DNA from: CAYHOI01 sp964358175
GTDB taxonomy: Bacteria > Margulisbacteria > Riflemargulisbacteria > GWF2-35-9
Length of the DNA stretch: 10,390 nt
Assembly: GCA_964358175.1 (NCBI GenBank)
Contig: CAYHOI010000069.1
Location: forward strand, 1 to 10,390
Direction of reading: 5' to 3'
Position numbers and translations under genes: made by a program. Below, piece by piece: positions 1 through 7,321 of the stretch. The notes beneath the pieces are model-generated. The model worked only from the letters and a program-made list of their open reading frames with translations. It searched no databases and was not told the origin of the DNA. How positions within the stretch are numbered: the first letter of the stretch is position 1; the number at the start of each line of letters is the position of its first letter.

Positions 1-91
1 AAGTATCGATAATCTGTTTAGCGCGAATAGTCAGGAGTTCTGGGCTCCCCGGACCCGCTCCAACCAGAAAAACTTTTCCCATTTCAGACAT
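1..91 (-). CDS. cobA: Uroporphyrinogen-III C-methyltransferase (SUMT), N-terminal fragment cut by window edge
   Basis: Only the first 30 residues are inside the window. They contain VGAGPGSPELLTIRA, the N-terminal glycine-rich signature of SUMT-type tetrapyrrole methyltransferases, which use S-adenosylmethionine to turn uroporphyrinogen III into precorrin-2, the first step of siroheme synthesis. I placed the start at the ATG ending at 91 because AAAGGA lies 11 bases upstream and the gene then overlaps the stop of the preceding sirC gene by 8 bases. A second in-frame ATG ending at 82 (protein beginning MGKVFLVGAG) is equally possible. Its position directly after precorrin-2 dehydrogenase, downstream of a siroheme-dependent sulfite reductase, supports the assignment. 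Whether the full protein carries an additional HemD domain cannot be seen. Confidence 0.85.
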   Translation of the reverse strand, partial: MSEMGKVFLVGAGPGSPELLTIRAKQIIDT

Positions 92-530
92 TCTCAAAAA
101 CATCCTTTATTCGATTCCGCCAGGTAATTGCTTGCCGAATATCTGTCCCCCCGGAGGAAACTGCAACCGTCATCGCTCCTGATTGATAGATTGCCGGAGA
201 AATAAAGTCACAATGCGTCGGATCATCAACCGTATTGACGAGAAGATGACGATGGTGTGCATCCTGGCGTATACATTGGTTGAGATACGAGTCATCGGTA
301 CAGGCATACACAATATCCTTGTCAGTGAAAACAGTCGGCGTGTAAGTTTGTTCAATACAGATCACGCCGAGATCGCGAATCTCCGGAAGGATTTGTGGTG
401 CTATAACCGTAACGCGGTCTGTAAACTGTAGGATAGACTTCGTTTTTGTAAGAGCCACCTTTCCGCCTCCTACAATCAAAATTCGTTTATCAGAGATATC
501 CAAGAAGAGAGGAAGATAGAATCGAGTCAT
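84..530 (-). CDS. sirC: Precorrin-2 dehydrogenase (SirC / CysG N-terminal domain type)
   Basis: A 148-residue protein of the family that oxidises precorrin-2 to sirohydrochlorin with NAD, in the cytoplasm, for siroheme. An NAD-binding GGGKVA motif is at residues 21-26 after LPLFLDISDKRILIV. The family motif NTVDDPTHCDF is at 99-109, with an Asp (102 or 103) matching the conserved catalytic Asp of CysG, and VAVSSGGT is at 122-129. It lacks the C-terminal helical part of the roughly 200-residue members, but Bacillus YlnF is also short (about 160), so I do not regard it as broken. I see no ferrochelatase (SirB) activity: this is not a full CysG fusion, and chelation must come from another gene, possibly just beyond the left edge. 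The ribosome binding site is AAGGGA, 9 bases before the ATG. It is separated from cysN by 205 bases, so it may have its own promoter. Confidence 0.9.
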   Translation of the reverse strand: MTRFYLPLFLDISDKRILIVGGGKVALTKTKSILQFTDRVTVIAPQILPEIRDLGVICIEQTYTPTVFTDKDIVYACTDDSYLNQCIRQDAHHRHLLVNTVDDPTHCDFISPAIYQSGAMTVAVSSGGTDIRQAITWRNRIKDVFENV

Positions 531-735
531 GATTGTTTATCCCTTTTTGTTAAGCTACGTTCTCGTCATCCCGTATGCATACATAAGATAACATAAATTT
601 TCCCCCAGCATAACTCCAACTCTTAAAAAAGTATACTCTTGTGAATAGGGTCGACTTATTCTGAAATTTCATGTCTAATTCATTATCAATATTTCCCTTA
701 CCGTAGACCTCAAAAAACGTCTCAGTTCCTACGTC
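531..735. other. Spacer between cysN and sirC
   Basis: This is the only sizeable gap inside the cluster's left half, and it is AT-richer than the genes beside it. On the minus strand it holds a weak hairpin with a T run just after cysN (listed separately) and a possible -10 box TATACT at about 630-635 without a convincing -35. A perfect 10-base palindrome, GTATGCATAC, lies at 573-582, roughly 43 bases upstream of the sirC start. An 18-codon open frame (611 to 555) has no well-placed ribosome binding site and I do not call it a gene. The spacing suggests a separate or secondary transcription start for the siroheme genes, but this is inference. Confidence 0.4.
712..735 (-). terminator. Possible weak intrinsic terminator after cysN
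   Basis: Right after the cysN stop, the minus strand reads GACGT, a 10-base loop, then ACGT followed by six T. The stem is 5 to 7 pairs including one G-T pair, part of it formed by the T run itself, so it would be a weak or partial terminator at best. It would leave some read-through into sirC. Confidence 0.25.
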
Positions 736-2535
736 TTAAATCTGGAAATCCAGAAAGATCTCTTTTTCGCGAAGTCGTTTGACCATGAGCGCGACATTAC
801 GGTCATCGCTTTTGGTGGTATCGATTATTCCATCCACCTCAAAGGTATTGAAATCATTCGGCCCCACATTGAAGACCATGATCTCGAAAGGTTCATTCAG
901 AAGCTTCAGTTTTTGAATATCATCATCATCCATTTCTGAGATGGTGGTAATAAAGATGAGCCCTGATTCCGTCATGATACGCGCGAGCTCACCCAGTCGC
1001 TGAATCTGATTCTCACGCTCAAACGTATCATCGGGCGCTTCGCTGCCTATACCCTGAGCCAAACTGGAGACACCCAGATAATAAGCATAATAATTCTCAC
1101 GAAACAGTTCTCGTTCCAAAGCTTTCGCCAGGCGACGTTTGCCAATACCTCGCTTACCCGTGATCAGCACGAATTTTGCCCGATGTTTATAGCGATCAAT
1201 TCTCTCCTCTGTAGAAATAGAGCTTTTATCCCAGGCGAGCTCACGGGCACGAACATGCTCCTTGACCAGAGAGGTCTGATCCGATACCGCCTCAGAAATA
1301 ATCCCGCCCCCGGCAATCTCGTAATGATCCACCATGACAAAACGCCCCATCGATTCGATCGTTGAAACCGAATCAAATGCAATCGGCTTGGCCGTCTCAA
1401 AAATACACTCGGCCACATCATGGCGATCCACCTGCTTTTTGACGTGCGATGCCTCCAGTTCGGACGCATCAAGAACACTGATCAGCTGGATAAGTGTCAC
1501 CGAAACCCGGGCCGTAGCAAGCTTTAATTTATATTTCTTACCAGGGATCAAGGGGGCCTTACCCATCCAGAAAACATTAGCCTTGAATCGCGAGCTGGTC
1601 AGAGGTTGCGGTTCAGTTTTTCGGACCATGACTTCGCCCGGACGAATATAGATTTGTTCGCTTAACGTGAATCCGACAGCCTCGCCAGCCCGAGCGGTTG
1701 ATTTTTTAGGCATATTGAAGGCTTCAATGGTTGAGATCGTTACTTCTTTTCCTGAGGGAAGAAAACAAACCGCATCGCCTACCTGTATCGAACCTGTTTC
1801 GATCGTTCCCGCTACAATCCGACGTTCATCATTTTGTGCCGTAAATTTGTAGATATCCTGTACTGGAAAACGAAAAGGTAACGTATCAACAGCCCCTTTC
1901 TTCTCAAAAGCATCCAATTGTTCCAATACATGTTTCCCTTTGTACCAAGCCATACTGGAAGAACGCTTTGTGAGATTTTCTCCTTGCATCGCACTAATCG
2001 GAATAAATGAAACGGGCTTCACATGAATATGCGTAAGAAATTCTGTATACTCCTTACGAATGGTTTCAAAGACGGATTCGGAATGGTTGACCAAGTCCAT
2101 CTTATTCACAAGCACGGTGACCTGATTGATTCCTAACATGGAGACCAGATAGCCATGGCGACGAGAGTTTTCTTGGATTCCTTCATGAGCATCGATCACA
2201 AGAAGAGCCGCTTCTGCCCGAGCAGCCCCCGTCACCATATTTTTCAGAAACTCTATATGGCCAGGCGCATCAAGCACGATATAGTCCCGTTTTTTGGTCT
2301 TAAAAAAGCACCGAGCCGTGTCAATCGTTATGCCCTGTGCCTGCTCATCCTTCAATGCATCCAACAAAAATGCATATTCAAAGGGTCTGGCATTGCGCTC
2401 ACACATAGCTTTGACTTGTTCCAGCTTGCCATTAGGAAGGGAGTGGGTGTCCGCCAGAAGCCGACCAATCACCGTGCTTTTGCCATGATCAACATGTCCC
2501 ACAATAACGATTTGAATATGATCGCGTTGAACCAT
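736..2535 (-). CDS. cysN: Sulfate adenylyltransferase GTPase subunit CysN with degenerate C-terminal APS-kinase-like domain
   Basis: The 599-residue regulatory GTPase of heterodimeric ATP sulfurylase, which couples GTP hydrolysis to APS formation from sulfate and ATP by CysD. EF-Tu-like GTPase motifs are clear: GHVDHGKST (13-21), GIT (68-70), DAPGH (89-93) and NKMD (144-147). Beta-barrel domains follow to about residue 430. Plain CysN proteins are about 475 residues. The extra 455-599 aligns by eye with the APS kinase part of CysNC/NodQ fusions: a P-loop remnant GKRGIGKRR (460-468), ENQIQRLGELARIM (508-521), then GLIFITTIS (525-533). The P-loop keeps GxxGxGK, but the usual Ser/Thr is replaced by Arg 467-468. 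The usual DGDNxR substrate motif is replaced by a run beginning LGVSSLAQG near 487. The tail is therefore unlikely to phosphorylate APS. The start overlaps the cysD stop by one base (TAATG). Confidence 0.95.
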   Translation of the reverse strand: MVQRDHIQIVIVGHVDHGKSTVIGRLLADTHSLPNGKLEQVKAMCERNARPFEYAFLLDALKDEQAQGITIDTARCFFKTKKRDYIVLDAPGHIEFLKNMVTGAARAEAALLVIDAHEGIQENSRRHGYLVSMLGINQVTVLVNKMDLVNHSESVFETIRKEYTEFLTHIHVKPVSFIPISAMQGENLTKRSSSMAWYKGKHVLEQLDAFEKKGAVDTLPFRFPVQDIYKFTAQNDERRIVAGTIETGSIQVGDAVCFLPSGKEVTISTIEAFNMPKKSTARAGEAVGFTLSEQIYIRPGEVMVRKTEPQPLTSSRFKANVFWMGKAPLIPGKKYKLKLATARVSVTLIQLISVLDASELEASHVKKQVDRHDVAECIFETAKPIAFDSVSTIESMGRFVMVDHYEIAGGGIISEAVSDQTSLVKEHVRARELAWDKSSISTEERIDRYKHRAKFVLITGKRGIGKRRLAKALERELFRENYYAYYLGVSSLAQGIGSEAPDDTFERENQIQRLGELARIMTESGLIFITTISEMDDDDIQKLKLLNEPFEIMVFNVGPNDFNTFEVDGIIDTTKSDDRNVALMVKRLREKEIFLDFQI

Positions 2536-3416
2536 TACATATACCCATCCCTTCGGAGTGTTTCGAGTCCGCCGCCATCTTCTTTGTCCTGTTCCCGACC
2601 TGACCGTTCCGCAATATTGGTAAATTTGCCGCTCTTTAGCTCGGCAATAATCTCCGTGACATTCTTGGCCGTAGACTCAACAGGGGTTGTACATGGATAA
2701 CAACCCAGAGAACGATAACGTTTTCCGCTTCCTTGATCAAAGTAAAGGTCAATAATGGGGATTTTCTCGCGCTCTATATACTCCCAGATGTCCACTTCAC
2801 GCCAATCCAGCAGGGGATGAATACGCACATGAGTTCCCGGAGCAAAATCAGTCTTGTATTGATTCCACAGTTCAGGGGGTTGATCCCCGACATTCCAGTC
2901 GCTCTCCTTATCACGCGGCGAGAAATATCTTTCCTTGGATCGACTACCTTCCTCATCAGCCCGCACGCCGACAATCACGCCCGTATAAGCTTCTTGCAGA
3001 GTATCGGGCTGATACTTTTTCAGATTTTGATTAAACGTATATCGGGGCCATTCACCCGACAATGTGTGTCGAAGGGCTTCGCTTTTCAGGTTTCGGCAAC
3101 ACGTTATACGATCCACATTCCCATCGGGAAAAGTTTGTTTACGGGCAAGGGCATCCGTGTTTTCTCCGTACATCAGCTTCAGATTCCACTCAGCGGCAAT
3201 CTGATCACGGTACTGTATCATTTGAGGGATTTTGTAATGCGTATCAATATGCATGAGCGGGATGGGAACATGTCCGAAAAAAGCTTTTCGGGTCAACCAA
3301 AGAAGGACGGTGCTGTCCTTCCCAATCGACCAAAGCATCACCAACTGCTTAAATTCCTTATAAGCCTCACGAAGAATGTAAACACTTTGCGCTTCGAGTT
3401 TGGCGAGATGATCCAT
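2535..3416 (-). CDS. cysD: Sulfate adenylyltransferase catalytic subunit CysD
   Basis: The 293-residue catalytic subunit of ATP sulfurylase, a PP-loop ATP pyrophosphatase superfamily enzyme that adenylates sulfate with CysN as partner. The protein starts MDHLAKLEAQSVYILREAY, the usual CysD beginning. The PP-loop motif SIGKDST is at residues 30-36, and the C-terminal part has LGCYPCTTPVES and ends in RRDGYM, as expected. Length matches the family (about 300). The open frame extends 44 codons further upstream into cysH, but that stretch is unlike CysD and lacks a ribosome binding site. The chosen ATG follows AGGAGG at 8 bases and overlaps the cysH stop by one base (TGATG). Together with cysH and cysN it forms a tightly coupled sulfate-to-sulfite block. 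Confidence 0.95.
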   Translation of the reverse strand: MDHLAKLEAQSVYILREAYKEFKQLVMLWSIGKDSTVLLWLTRKAFFGHVPIPLMHIDTHYKIPQMIQYRDQIAAEWNLKLMYGENTDALARKQTFPDGNVDRITCCRNLKSEALRHTLSGEWPRYTFNQNLKKYQPDTLQEAYTGVIVGVRADEEGSRSKERYFSPRDKESDWNVGDQPPELWNQYKTDFAPGTHVRIHPLLDWREVDIWEYIEREKIPIIDLYFDQGSGKRYRSLGCYPCTTPVESTAKNVTEIIAELKSGKFTNIAERSGREQDKEDGGGLETLRRDGYM

Positions 3417-4150
3417 CAGACATTCCTCCTCACAAGCTTGCCATCTTTCAGGTGTAAGCCACATTCCTTCTGATCTGCAGACTCCCACCACCACCGACCG
3501 GCTCGGAGATCTTCGCCCGGTTTCACTGCCCGGGTACAGGGGGCGCATCCGATCGTCGGATAGCCCTGATCATGCAGCTTGCTATACGGAACCCCATTCG
3601 TATGAATATAGTCCCAGACTTGGCTCTCTGTCCAATCCGCAAGCGGATTCACCTTGAGAAGCCCAAATGTTTCATCCCACTCCACTTTCTGCACATGAGT
3701 CCGTGTCACAGACTGCTCCTTGCGCAGGCCACAAATCCAGGCTGACAATGTAGAGAGCTGCTTGGTTAATGGAGCAATTTTTCGCACCTGGCAACATTGT
3801 TTTCGCTTCTCAACACTTTCATAAAACAAATTCGGCCCGAACGTTCCCACTAATTGCGAAACCTCTACGTCAGATGGACATAACACCTCAAAGTGCATCC
3901 CGTAATGGGTCATGGTTTTCATCATCACATCATACGTTTCTTGGGGAAGTCGTCCTGTATCAAGCGTAAATATGCGTGCCATTTTATTTTCCTTAAGCAA
4001 CATGTCCGTGAGAACCTGATCTTCCGCGCCCAAGCTGGACGACAGTGCGACATACCGCACCTGAAATTCGCTCAACAGCCAGCGAATTACTTCCTGTGGA
4101 TCCGCTGTTTTGAGTAATTCGTTCCATTTGTCTACCACACAAGAAACCAT
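3416..4150 (-). CDS. cysH: Assimilatory APS reductase (CysH family, 4Fe-4S type)
   Basis: A 244-residue cytoplasmic reductase that turns activated sulfate into sulfite using thioredoxin-like donors. The nucleotide-binding loop SSSLGAEDQ is at 37-45 and the family motif LDTGRLPQETY at 63-73. The catalytic Cys is C230 in KECGLH near the C-terminus. It has the paired cysteines C119-C120 and the C202-x2-C205 motif that hold a 4Fe-4S cluster in APS reductases (Pseudomonas, Mycobacterium, plant type) and that PAPS reductases such as E. coli CysH lack. I therefore infer APS as substrate, although automatic annotation may call it phosphoadenylylsulfate reductase. The ATG follows AAGGGAG at 7 bases. 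It sits between DUF2061 (12-base gap) and cysD (1-base overlap). Confidence 0.95.
   Translation of the reverse strand: MVSCVVDKWNELLKTADPQEVIRWLLSEFQVRYVALSSSLGAEDQVLTDMLLKENKMARIFTLDTGRLPQETYDVMMKTMTHYGMHFEVLCPSDVEVSQLVGTFGPNLFYESVEKRKQCCQVRKIAPLTKQLSTLSAWICGLRKEQSVTRTHVQKVEWDETFGLLKVNPLADWTESQVWDYIHTNGVPYSKLHDQGYPTIGCAPCTRAVKPGEDLRAGRWWWESADQKECGLHLKDGKLVRRNV
3425..3430 (-). promoter_or_regulatory. Ribosome binding site fixing the cysD start
   Basis: Perfect AGGAGG on the minus strand, 8 bases before the ATG ending at 3416. It lies inside the last codons of cysH and decides against the longer upstream reading of cysD. Confidence 0.85.
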
Positions 4151-4162
4151 TTTTGCGCTCCC

Positions 4163-4393
4163 TTAAATGCTATATTCGGGCTGTTCGGGTTTTTCCCGTC
4201 CGAAGTTAATCTTGTTCCAAACTCGTTCATGCACATAGTATAAAATAAGCTTCGTAACCACCTCTATCCCGCCAATAGAGAGGGCCAAAGACAATTTTCT
4301 GGTGATCAACCATGAAACAAGAATCGTATCCACGGTGCCAGTCACACGCCATGAAAATGCTTTAACAATGCTCCGATAATGTTTTTCTGCCAT
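4163..4393 (-). CDS. DUF2061 small membrane protein
   Basis: A 76-residue protein with the DUF2061 pattern: KAFSWRVTGTVDT near the N-terminus, a conserved Glu and Lys in the middle, and YVHERVW before a polar tail. Two short hydrophobic stretches (about 18-32 and 36-54) suggest two membrane helices or a hairpin in the inner membrane. Function is not known. Members of this family are often found beside sulfate-assimilation genes, and here the gene is 3 bases after the sulfite reductase stop and 12 bases before cysH. That placement suggests a role tied to sulfate, sulfite or sulfide handling at the membrane, which is inference. Ribosome binding site AAGGGA at 7 bases from the ATG. Confidence 0.85.
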   Translation of the reverse strand: MAEKHYRSIVKAFSWRVTGTVDTILVSWLITRKLSLALSIGGIEVVTKLILYYVHERVWNKINFGREKPEQPEYSI

Positions 4394-4396
4394 CGT

Positions 4397-6703
4397 TTAT
4401 CCCTTCTCAATGAGGACTGCCCAATGCTGATCGACTTTCTCTTGCTGAAGCACCTTGTGTCCTTCTGAACGGACAGACCCAGGGACATTATCGATCGGCT
4501 CGCCATCATCGAGAAGGATTTCAAGCCGATCACCGGTAGAAAGTTTTGAAAGTTCCATTTTTGTTTTCACAAAATTCATGGGACATGCCACACCTCTAAA
4601 ATCCTTAAAGACCACCTTCTCAGAATGGACAATTTTCGGTTTCTGGGTGATTGAAAACTGAAAAGCCGTATCCATGGATTCATACAATTGTTTTACCGCT
4701 TTCGCCAGGTCTCGGAGCAAGTCAAGCTCCGCCAAAAGCTCTTTCGATTGATGCCCGATTCCCAACGCAACGATTGACAGAAAAGACTCGTTCACCAAAG
4801 CCGTATCGATAAAATGTTTTTGAAACTGACGAAAGACTTCATCATCGGTTTTGGGTTCTTCCGCACGGGTAATCAAGAGCATACGACAAGCATACAATGC
4901 AATGTTGTATGCGGTCTCAGCTTGAGATGGGTCACGATCAATTGACGAAAATGCTTCATCCAGGCGGGTATTGTCCACATCAATCAAATCAAAGAATCCC
5001 GCTGAACATTCGCCAGCTCCTCGACCTGCCAAAGAAAAGGGTTTATCCGCAGTCCAATCGGTATAATAGTCCGCATTCGTCTCGACATCCGGAATAGGAC
5101 TATGGGTTTCGCATAAACGAGAAACGGTTTCTTTTCCGTTCCCTTGCCAAAACTCACGAGTCATACCGGCTTTGCAAAAGGCGGCTAAACTCTCCTCAAT
5201 CAGTGAAGGGACATCTTTTGCGCTAATTTCGCCTACAACTTCCGCAAGTTGAGCCCTATCGCCTTTGCCGATCCTTGCGCCAGCGACGACATTGTAAGCA
5301 GGGAAAATGATACCCTTTTGGCGACCTGCCTTACCAAAAAAACCTAAATCCGCAATCGGATGCTGGCCGCACGAATTCGGGCAGCCGGAAAAGTGTATGC
5401 GTACATCAGCCAGCTCATCTAAAGGCAAGCTGCTAGACTGTAAACGATCAATCACTGCCTTGGCTGCTCCCCTGGACAAACAAAGCCCCAGCTGACACGT
5501 TGAAGCCCCCGCGCAAGAAATCAATGTATCCAGAATTGCCGGTCGGTTAAAATTCGCTTGATTATCCAGAAGAAACTGATAAACGGCCGGCAAATACTTC
5601 TCGTGAATATTTCGAATAATCATGTTCTGATTCTTGGTGAACCGCAGGGTGTTTTCACCGAAAGGCTCAAGAAAAAGAGCTAATTTGGCAGTAAATGTAT
5701 GATCGAGAAATCCAAACTCAATCGGAACAAGTATGGAAACATGTTGGGGTTGTTTTTGAGTAGACACAAATCGTTTTTTCCAAAGCGTATAGTCCTTTTT
5801 GTCTTGAACGGAAGGGCGTATAAGCGACGGGACATCCGCAGCATGATTTTCAATCAGGGGCAGATTCAGCGGCGGCCTATCTTTCGCTAGTTGAAAGTAC
5901 TCCTGAAAGGTACGAATAAAGACCTCTTCACCTAACTTTGTCCATAGAAATCGGAGACGAGCCGCATGTTTATTTTTGCGATTCCCCTGCTTCCAGAAGA
6001 GCAGTTTCACCGCATGAACCACAGCATACACCTGGGAGTCTGGAATAAAGTCGAAGAGCTTCTTTGAGACATCAGACTTTGCACCCAACCCACCCGCTAC
6101 GTATACAATGAACCCGCGCTGTCCGCCTTGTGTCGTGGCTATAAAGCCCACATCCGCCACTTTTGCCAATCCTTTGTCCTCAGTCGATCCCGAAAAGGCA
6201 ACCTTGAACTTGCGGGGCAATGTCCAGGAATCCGGCTCATCAATCAACCGTTCCGTTAAAGCCATGGCATAGGGCGTGACATCAAATATCTCCTGGGGAT
6301 CCACTCCGGCATCTTCTTGAATAATGACATTGCGTACAGTATTGCCTCCACCTCCGCGTGTAGAAAGTCCGAATTGCTTCAAATCTCTCATCATGGGCAC
6401 TAAATTGGACAAGGTCACATCATGCAATTGAATCTCCTGGCGGGTCGTGATATGCAAGGGCAATTGTCCATATTTAACAGACAAATCTGCCACGGCTTTC
6501 AATTGTTTGGGAGTGATAACTCCTCCTGGACAACGAACTCGCACCATATAAGTATCCGCCTGCCGTTGTTCATATACGCCAAAAGGGACTCGACGCGCTT
6601 TGAGCTCGGTGGAGGGGATCAGTCCGCTCTGATAACGGCGGATATGTTCGTCTAACTCATTTATTTCCTGATCCAGATTTTCAGGTAGTCTAATATGAAG
6701 CAT
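4397..6703 (-). CDS. sir: Siroheme/4Fe-4S sulfite reductase with C-terminal helical region and TusA domain
   Basis: A 768-residue nitrite/sulfite reductase family enzyme, expected to reduce sulfite to sulfide with six electrons in the cytoplasm. The first ferredoxin-like half holds TTRQEIQLH (86-94) and STRGGGGNTVRN (114-125), with arginines of the siroheme pocket. The cluster ligands are C397-x5-C403 and C441-x3-C445 (in SGCPNSCGQH). The reductase core ends near residue 540. A mostly helical, acidic segment (about 545-685) of unknown role follows. Then comes a TusA/SirA-type domain (about 696-768) with the sulfur-carrying Cys 707 in a CPMNFVK motif. I use the ATG ending at 6703 because GGAGGAG lies 7 bases upstream; a start 13 codons earlier has no such site. 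It overlaps hcyD by 14 bases. Nitrite as substrate cannot be excluded from sequence, but the neighbours argue for sulfite. Confidence 0.92.
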   Translation of the reverse strand: MLHIRLPENLDQEINELDEHIRRYQSGLIPSTELKARRVPFGVYEQRQADTYMVRVRCPGGVITPKQLKAVADLSVKYGQLPLHITTRQEIQLHDVTLSNLVPMMRDLKQFGLSTRGGGGNTVRNVIIQEDAGVDPQEIFDVTPYAMALTERLIDEPDSWTLPRKFKVAFSGSTEDKGLAKVADVGFIATTQGGQRGFIVYVAGGLGAKSDVSKKLFDFIPDSQVYAVVHAVKLLFWKQGNRKNKHAARLRFLWTKLGEEVFIRTFQEYFQLAKDRPPLNLPLIENHAADVPSLIRPSVQDKKDYTLWKKRFVSTQKQPQHVSILVPIEFGFLDHTFTAKLALFLEPFGENTLRFTKNQNMIIRNIHEKYLPAVYQFLLDNQANFNRPAILDTLISCAGASTCQLGLCLSRGAAKAVIDRLQSSSLPLDELADVRIHFSGCPNSCGQHPIADLGFFGKAGRQKGIIFPAYNVVAGARIGKGDRAQLAEVVGEISAKDVPSLIEESLAAFCKAGMTREFWQGNGKETVSRLCETHSPIPDVETNADYYTDWTADKPFSLAGRGAGECSAGFFDLIDVDNTRLDEAFSSIDRDPSQAETAYNIALYACRMLLITRAEEPKTDDEVFRQFQKHFIDTALVNESFLSIVALGIGHQSKELLAELDLLRDLAKAVKQLYESMDTAFQFSITQKPKIVHSEKVVFKDFRGVACPMNFVKTKMELSKLSTGDRLEILLDDGEPIDNVPGSVRSEGHKVLQQEKVDQHWAVLIEKG

Positions 6704-7100
6704 TGGGGATCTCCTCCAGGGGAACAGGTTGAACCTGTCCATTTTGAATATAGAACGCTTTTAGATCAAATTCATCCGTCAACAATGATCCAATCACATA
6801 GATCATAGTGGGATCGAAGGCCAATCTAATATCTTCTTCAGAGGGACGCGCGCCAGAGGCAGGATGAGTATGATAGACCGCCAGAATCTCACGTTGATCA
6901 GCGCGAACCTTTTTGACCACAGCAAATTGTTCCTTCGGATCAAGGCTGAAATGCTCCTCGCTATGATCCACATTGGTCATGGGGATCACTTCATGAACGA
7001 CTCCGGCTTTTCCAACGAGATATCCACAGGCCTCATAGGGTTTCTCTCGAAGCCCCTGTGCAAAGATCTCTTGTTTGTGTTGAGAAGACAGTCGTATCAT
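6690..7100 (-). CDS. hcyD: JAMM/Mec-type zinc metallopeptidase (M67 family; HcyD-like)
   Basis: A 136-residue stand-alone JAB1/MPN+ protein. The full zinc-site signature is present: Glu 23 in YEACGYLVG, H77-x-H79-P80, Ser 87 and Asp 90 in PSEED. The protein should therefore be active. Family relatives include Mycobacterium Mec+, which frees cysteine from the carrier CysO, and Wolinella HcyD, which trims the carrier HcyS and later releases homocysteine. In this operon with a ThiS-like carrier, an E1-like enzyme and a MetY enzyme, the HcyD role is the best fit. Its start shares ATGA with the tusA stop (4-base overlap) and only a weak ribosome binding site is visible, so it probably depends on translational coupling. 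Its end overlaps the sulfite reductase start. Confidence 0.9.
   Translation of the reverse strand: MIRLSSQHKQEIFAQGLREKPYEACGYLVGKAGVVHEVIPMTNVDHSEEHFSLDPKEQFAVVKKVRADQREILAVYHTHPASGARPSEEDIRLAFDPTMIYVIGSLLTDEFDLKAFYIQNGQVQPVPLEEIPNASY
6711..6717 (-). promoter_or_regulatory. Ribosome binding site fixing the sulfite reductase start
   Basis: GGAGGAG on the minus strand, 7 bases before the ATG ending at 6703. It lies inside the end of the metallopeptidase gene and favours this start over the in-frame ATG ending at 6742. Confidence 0.85.
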
Positions 7101-7321
7101 TTCTCGATCACCAGCCGATGAATTCCGCCACCAAGATCTTCGGTTTCAAGCACTTTATGTCCATTTTCAATCGCAGAACGAGGCACATTTTCCAGCGGCT
7201 CGCCCTCCCCCAGTGTTACCTCGAGAAGATCCCCGGGATTCATTTTTGACAATTGAACCTTCACCTTCACAAAGGTCATAGGACAATGCTCCTTGGTAAT
7301 ATCCAAAACTATTTTTTTCAT
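7097..7321 (-). CDS. tusA: TusA/SirA family sulfur-carrier protein
   Basis: A 74-residue single-domain TusA-like protein. The conserved sulfur-binding Cys 13 is in CPMTFVK, close to the CPxP of classical TusA. TusA proteins carry sulfane sulfur as a cysteine persulfide between partners such as IscS, DsrE-type proteins and biosynthetic enzymes. About half the residues are identical, by eye, to the TusA domain at the end of the neighbouring sulfite reductase, including CPM, FVK, LSK, GEP, NVP and GHKVL, which suggests a local duplication and fusion. It shares ATGA with both the upstream dsrE2 stop and the downstream metallopeptidase start, so the three genes are probably translated together. 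Confidence 0.92.
   Translation of the reverse strand: MKKIVLDITKEHCPMTFVKVKVQLSKMNPGDLLEVTLGEGEPLENVPRSAIENGHKVLETEDLGGGIHRLVIEK

Noticed and set aside
84..530. Truncated or broken CysG
   Set aside because: The NAD-binding and catalytic motifs are intact, and short stand-alone precorrin-2 dehydrogenases of similar size are known. The methyltransferase is encoded by the next gene, not lost.
555..611. 18-codon leader peptide upstream of sirC
   Set aside because: GGAG is only about 2 bases from the ATG, the peptide has one Cys and no run of regulatory codons, and no attenuator hairpin follows.
736..1180. Functional APS kinase (CysC) activity in the CysN tail
   Set aside because: The P-loop Ser/Thr and the DGDNxR motif are lost, and the neighbouring reductase is of the APS-using type.
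2155..3473. Long plus-strand open frames (181 and 246 codons) opposite cysN and cysD
   Set aside because: They are antisense to well-conserved genes, show no recognisable domain, and are explained as shadows of the coding strand.
3417..3548. 44-codon N-terminal extension of CysD overlapping cysH
   Set aside because: The extension does not resemble CysD, lies wholly inside the conserved end of cysH, and has no ribosome binding site. The ATG ending at 3416 has AGGAGG and gives the normal length.
6704..6742. 13-codon N-terminal extension of the sulfite reductase
   Set aside because: No Shine-Dalgarno at the earlier ATG; GGAGGAG stands 7 bases before the ATG ending at 6703.
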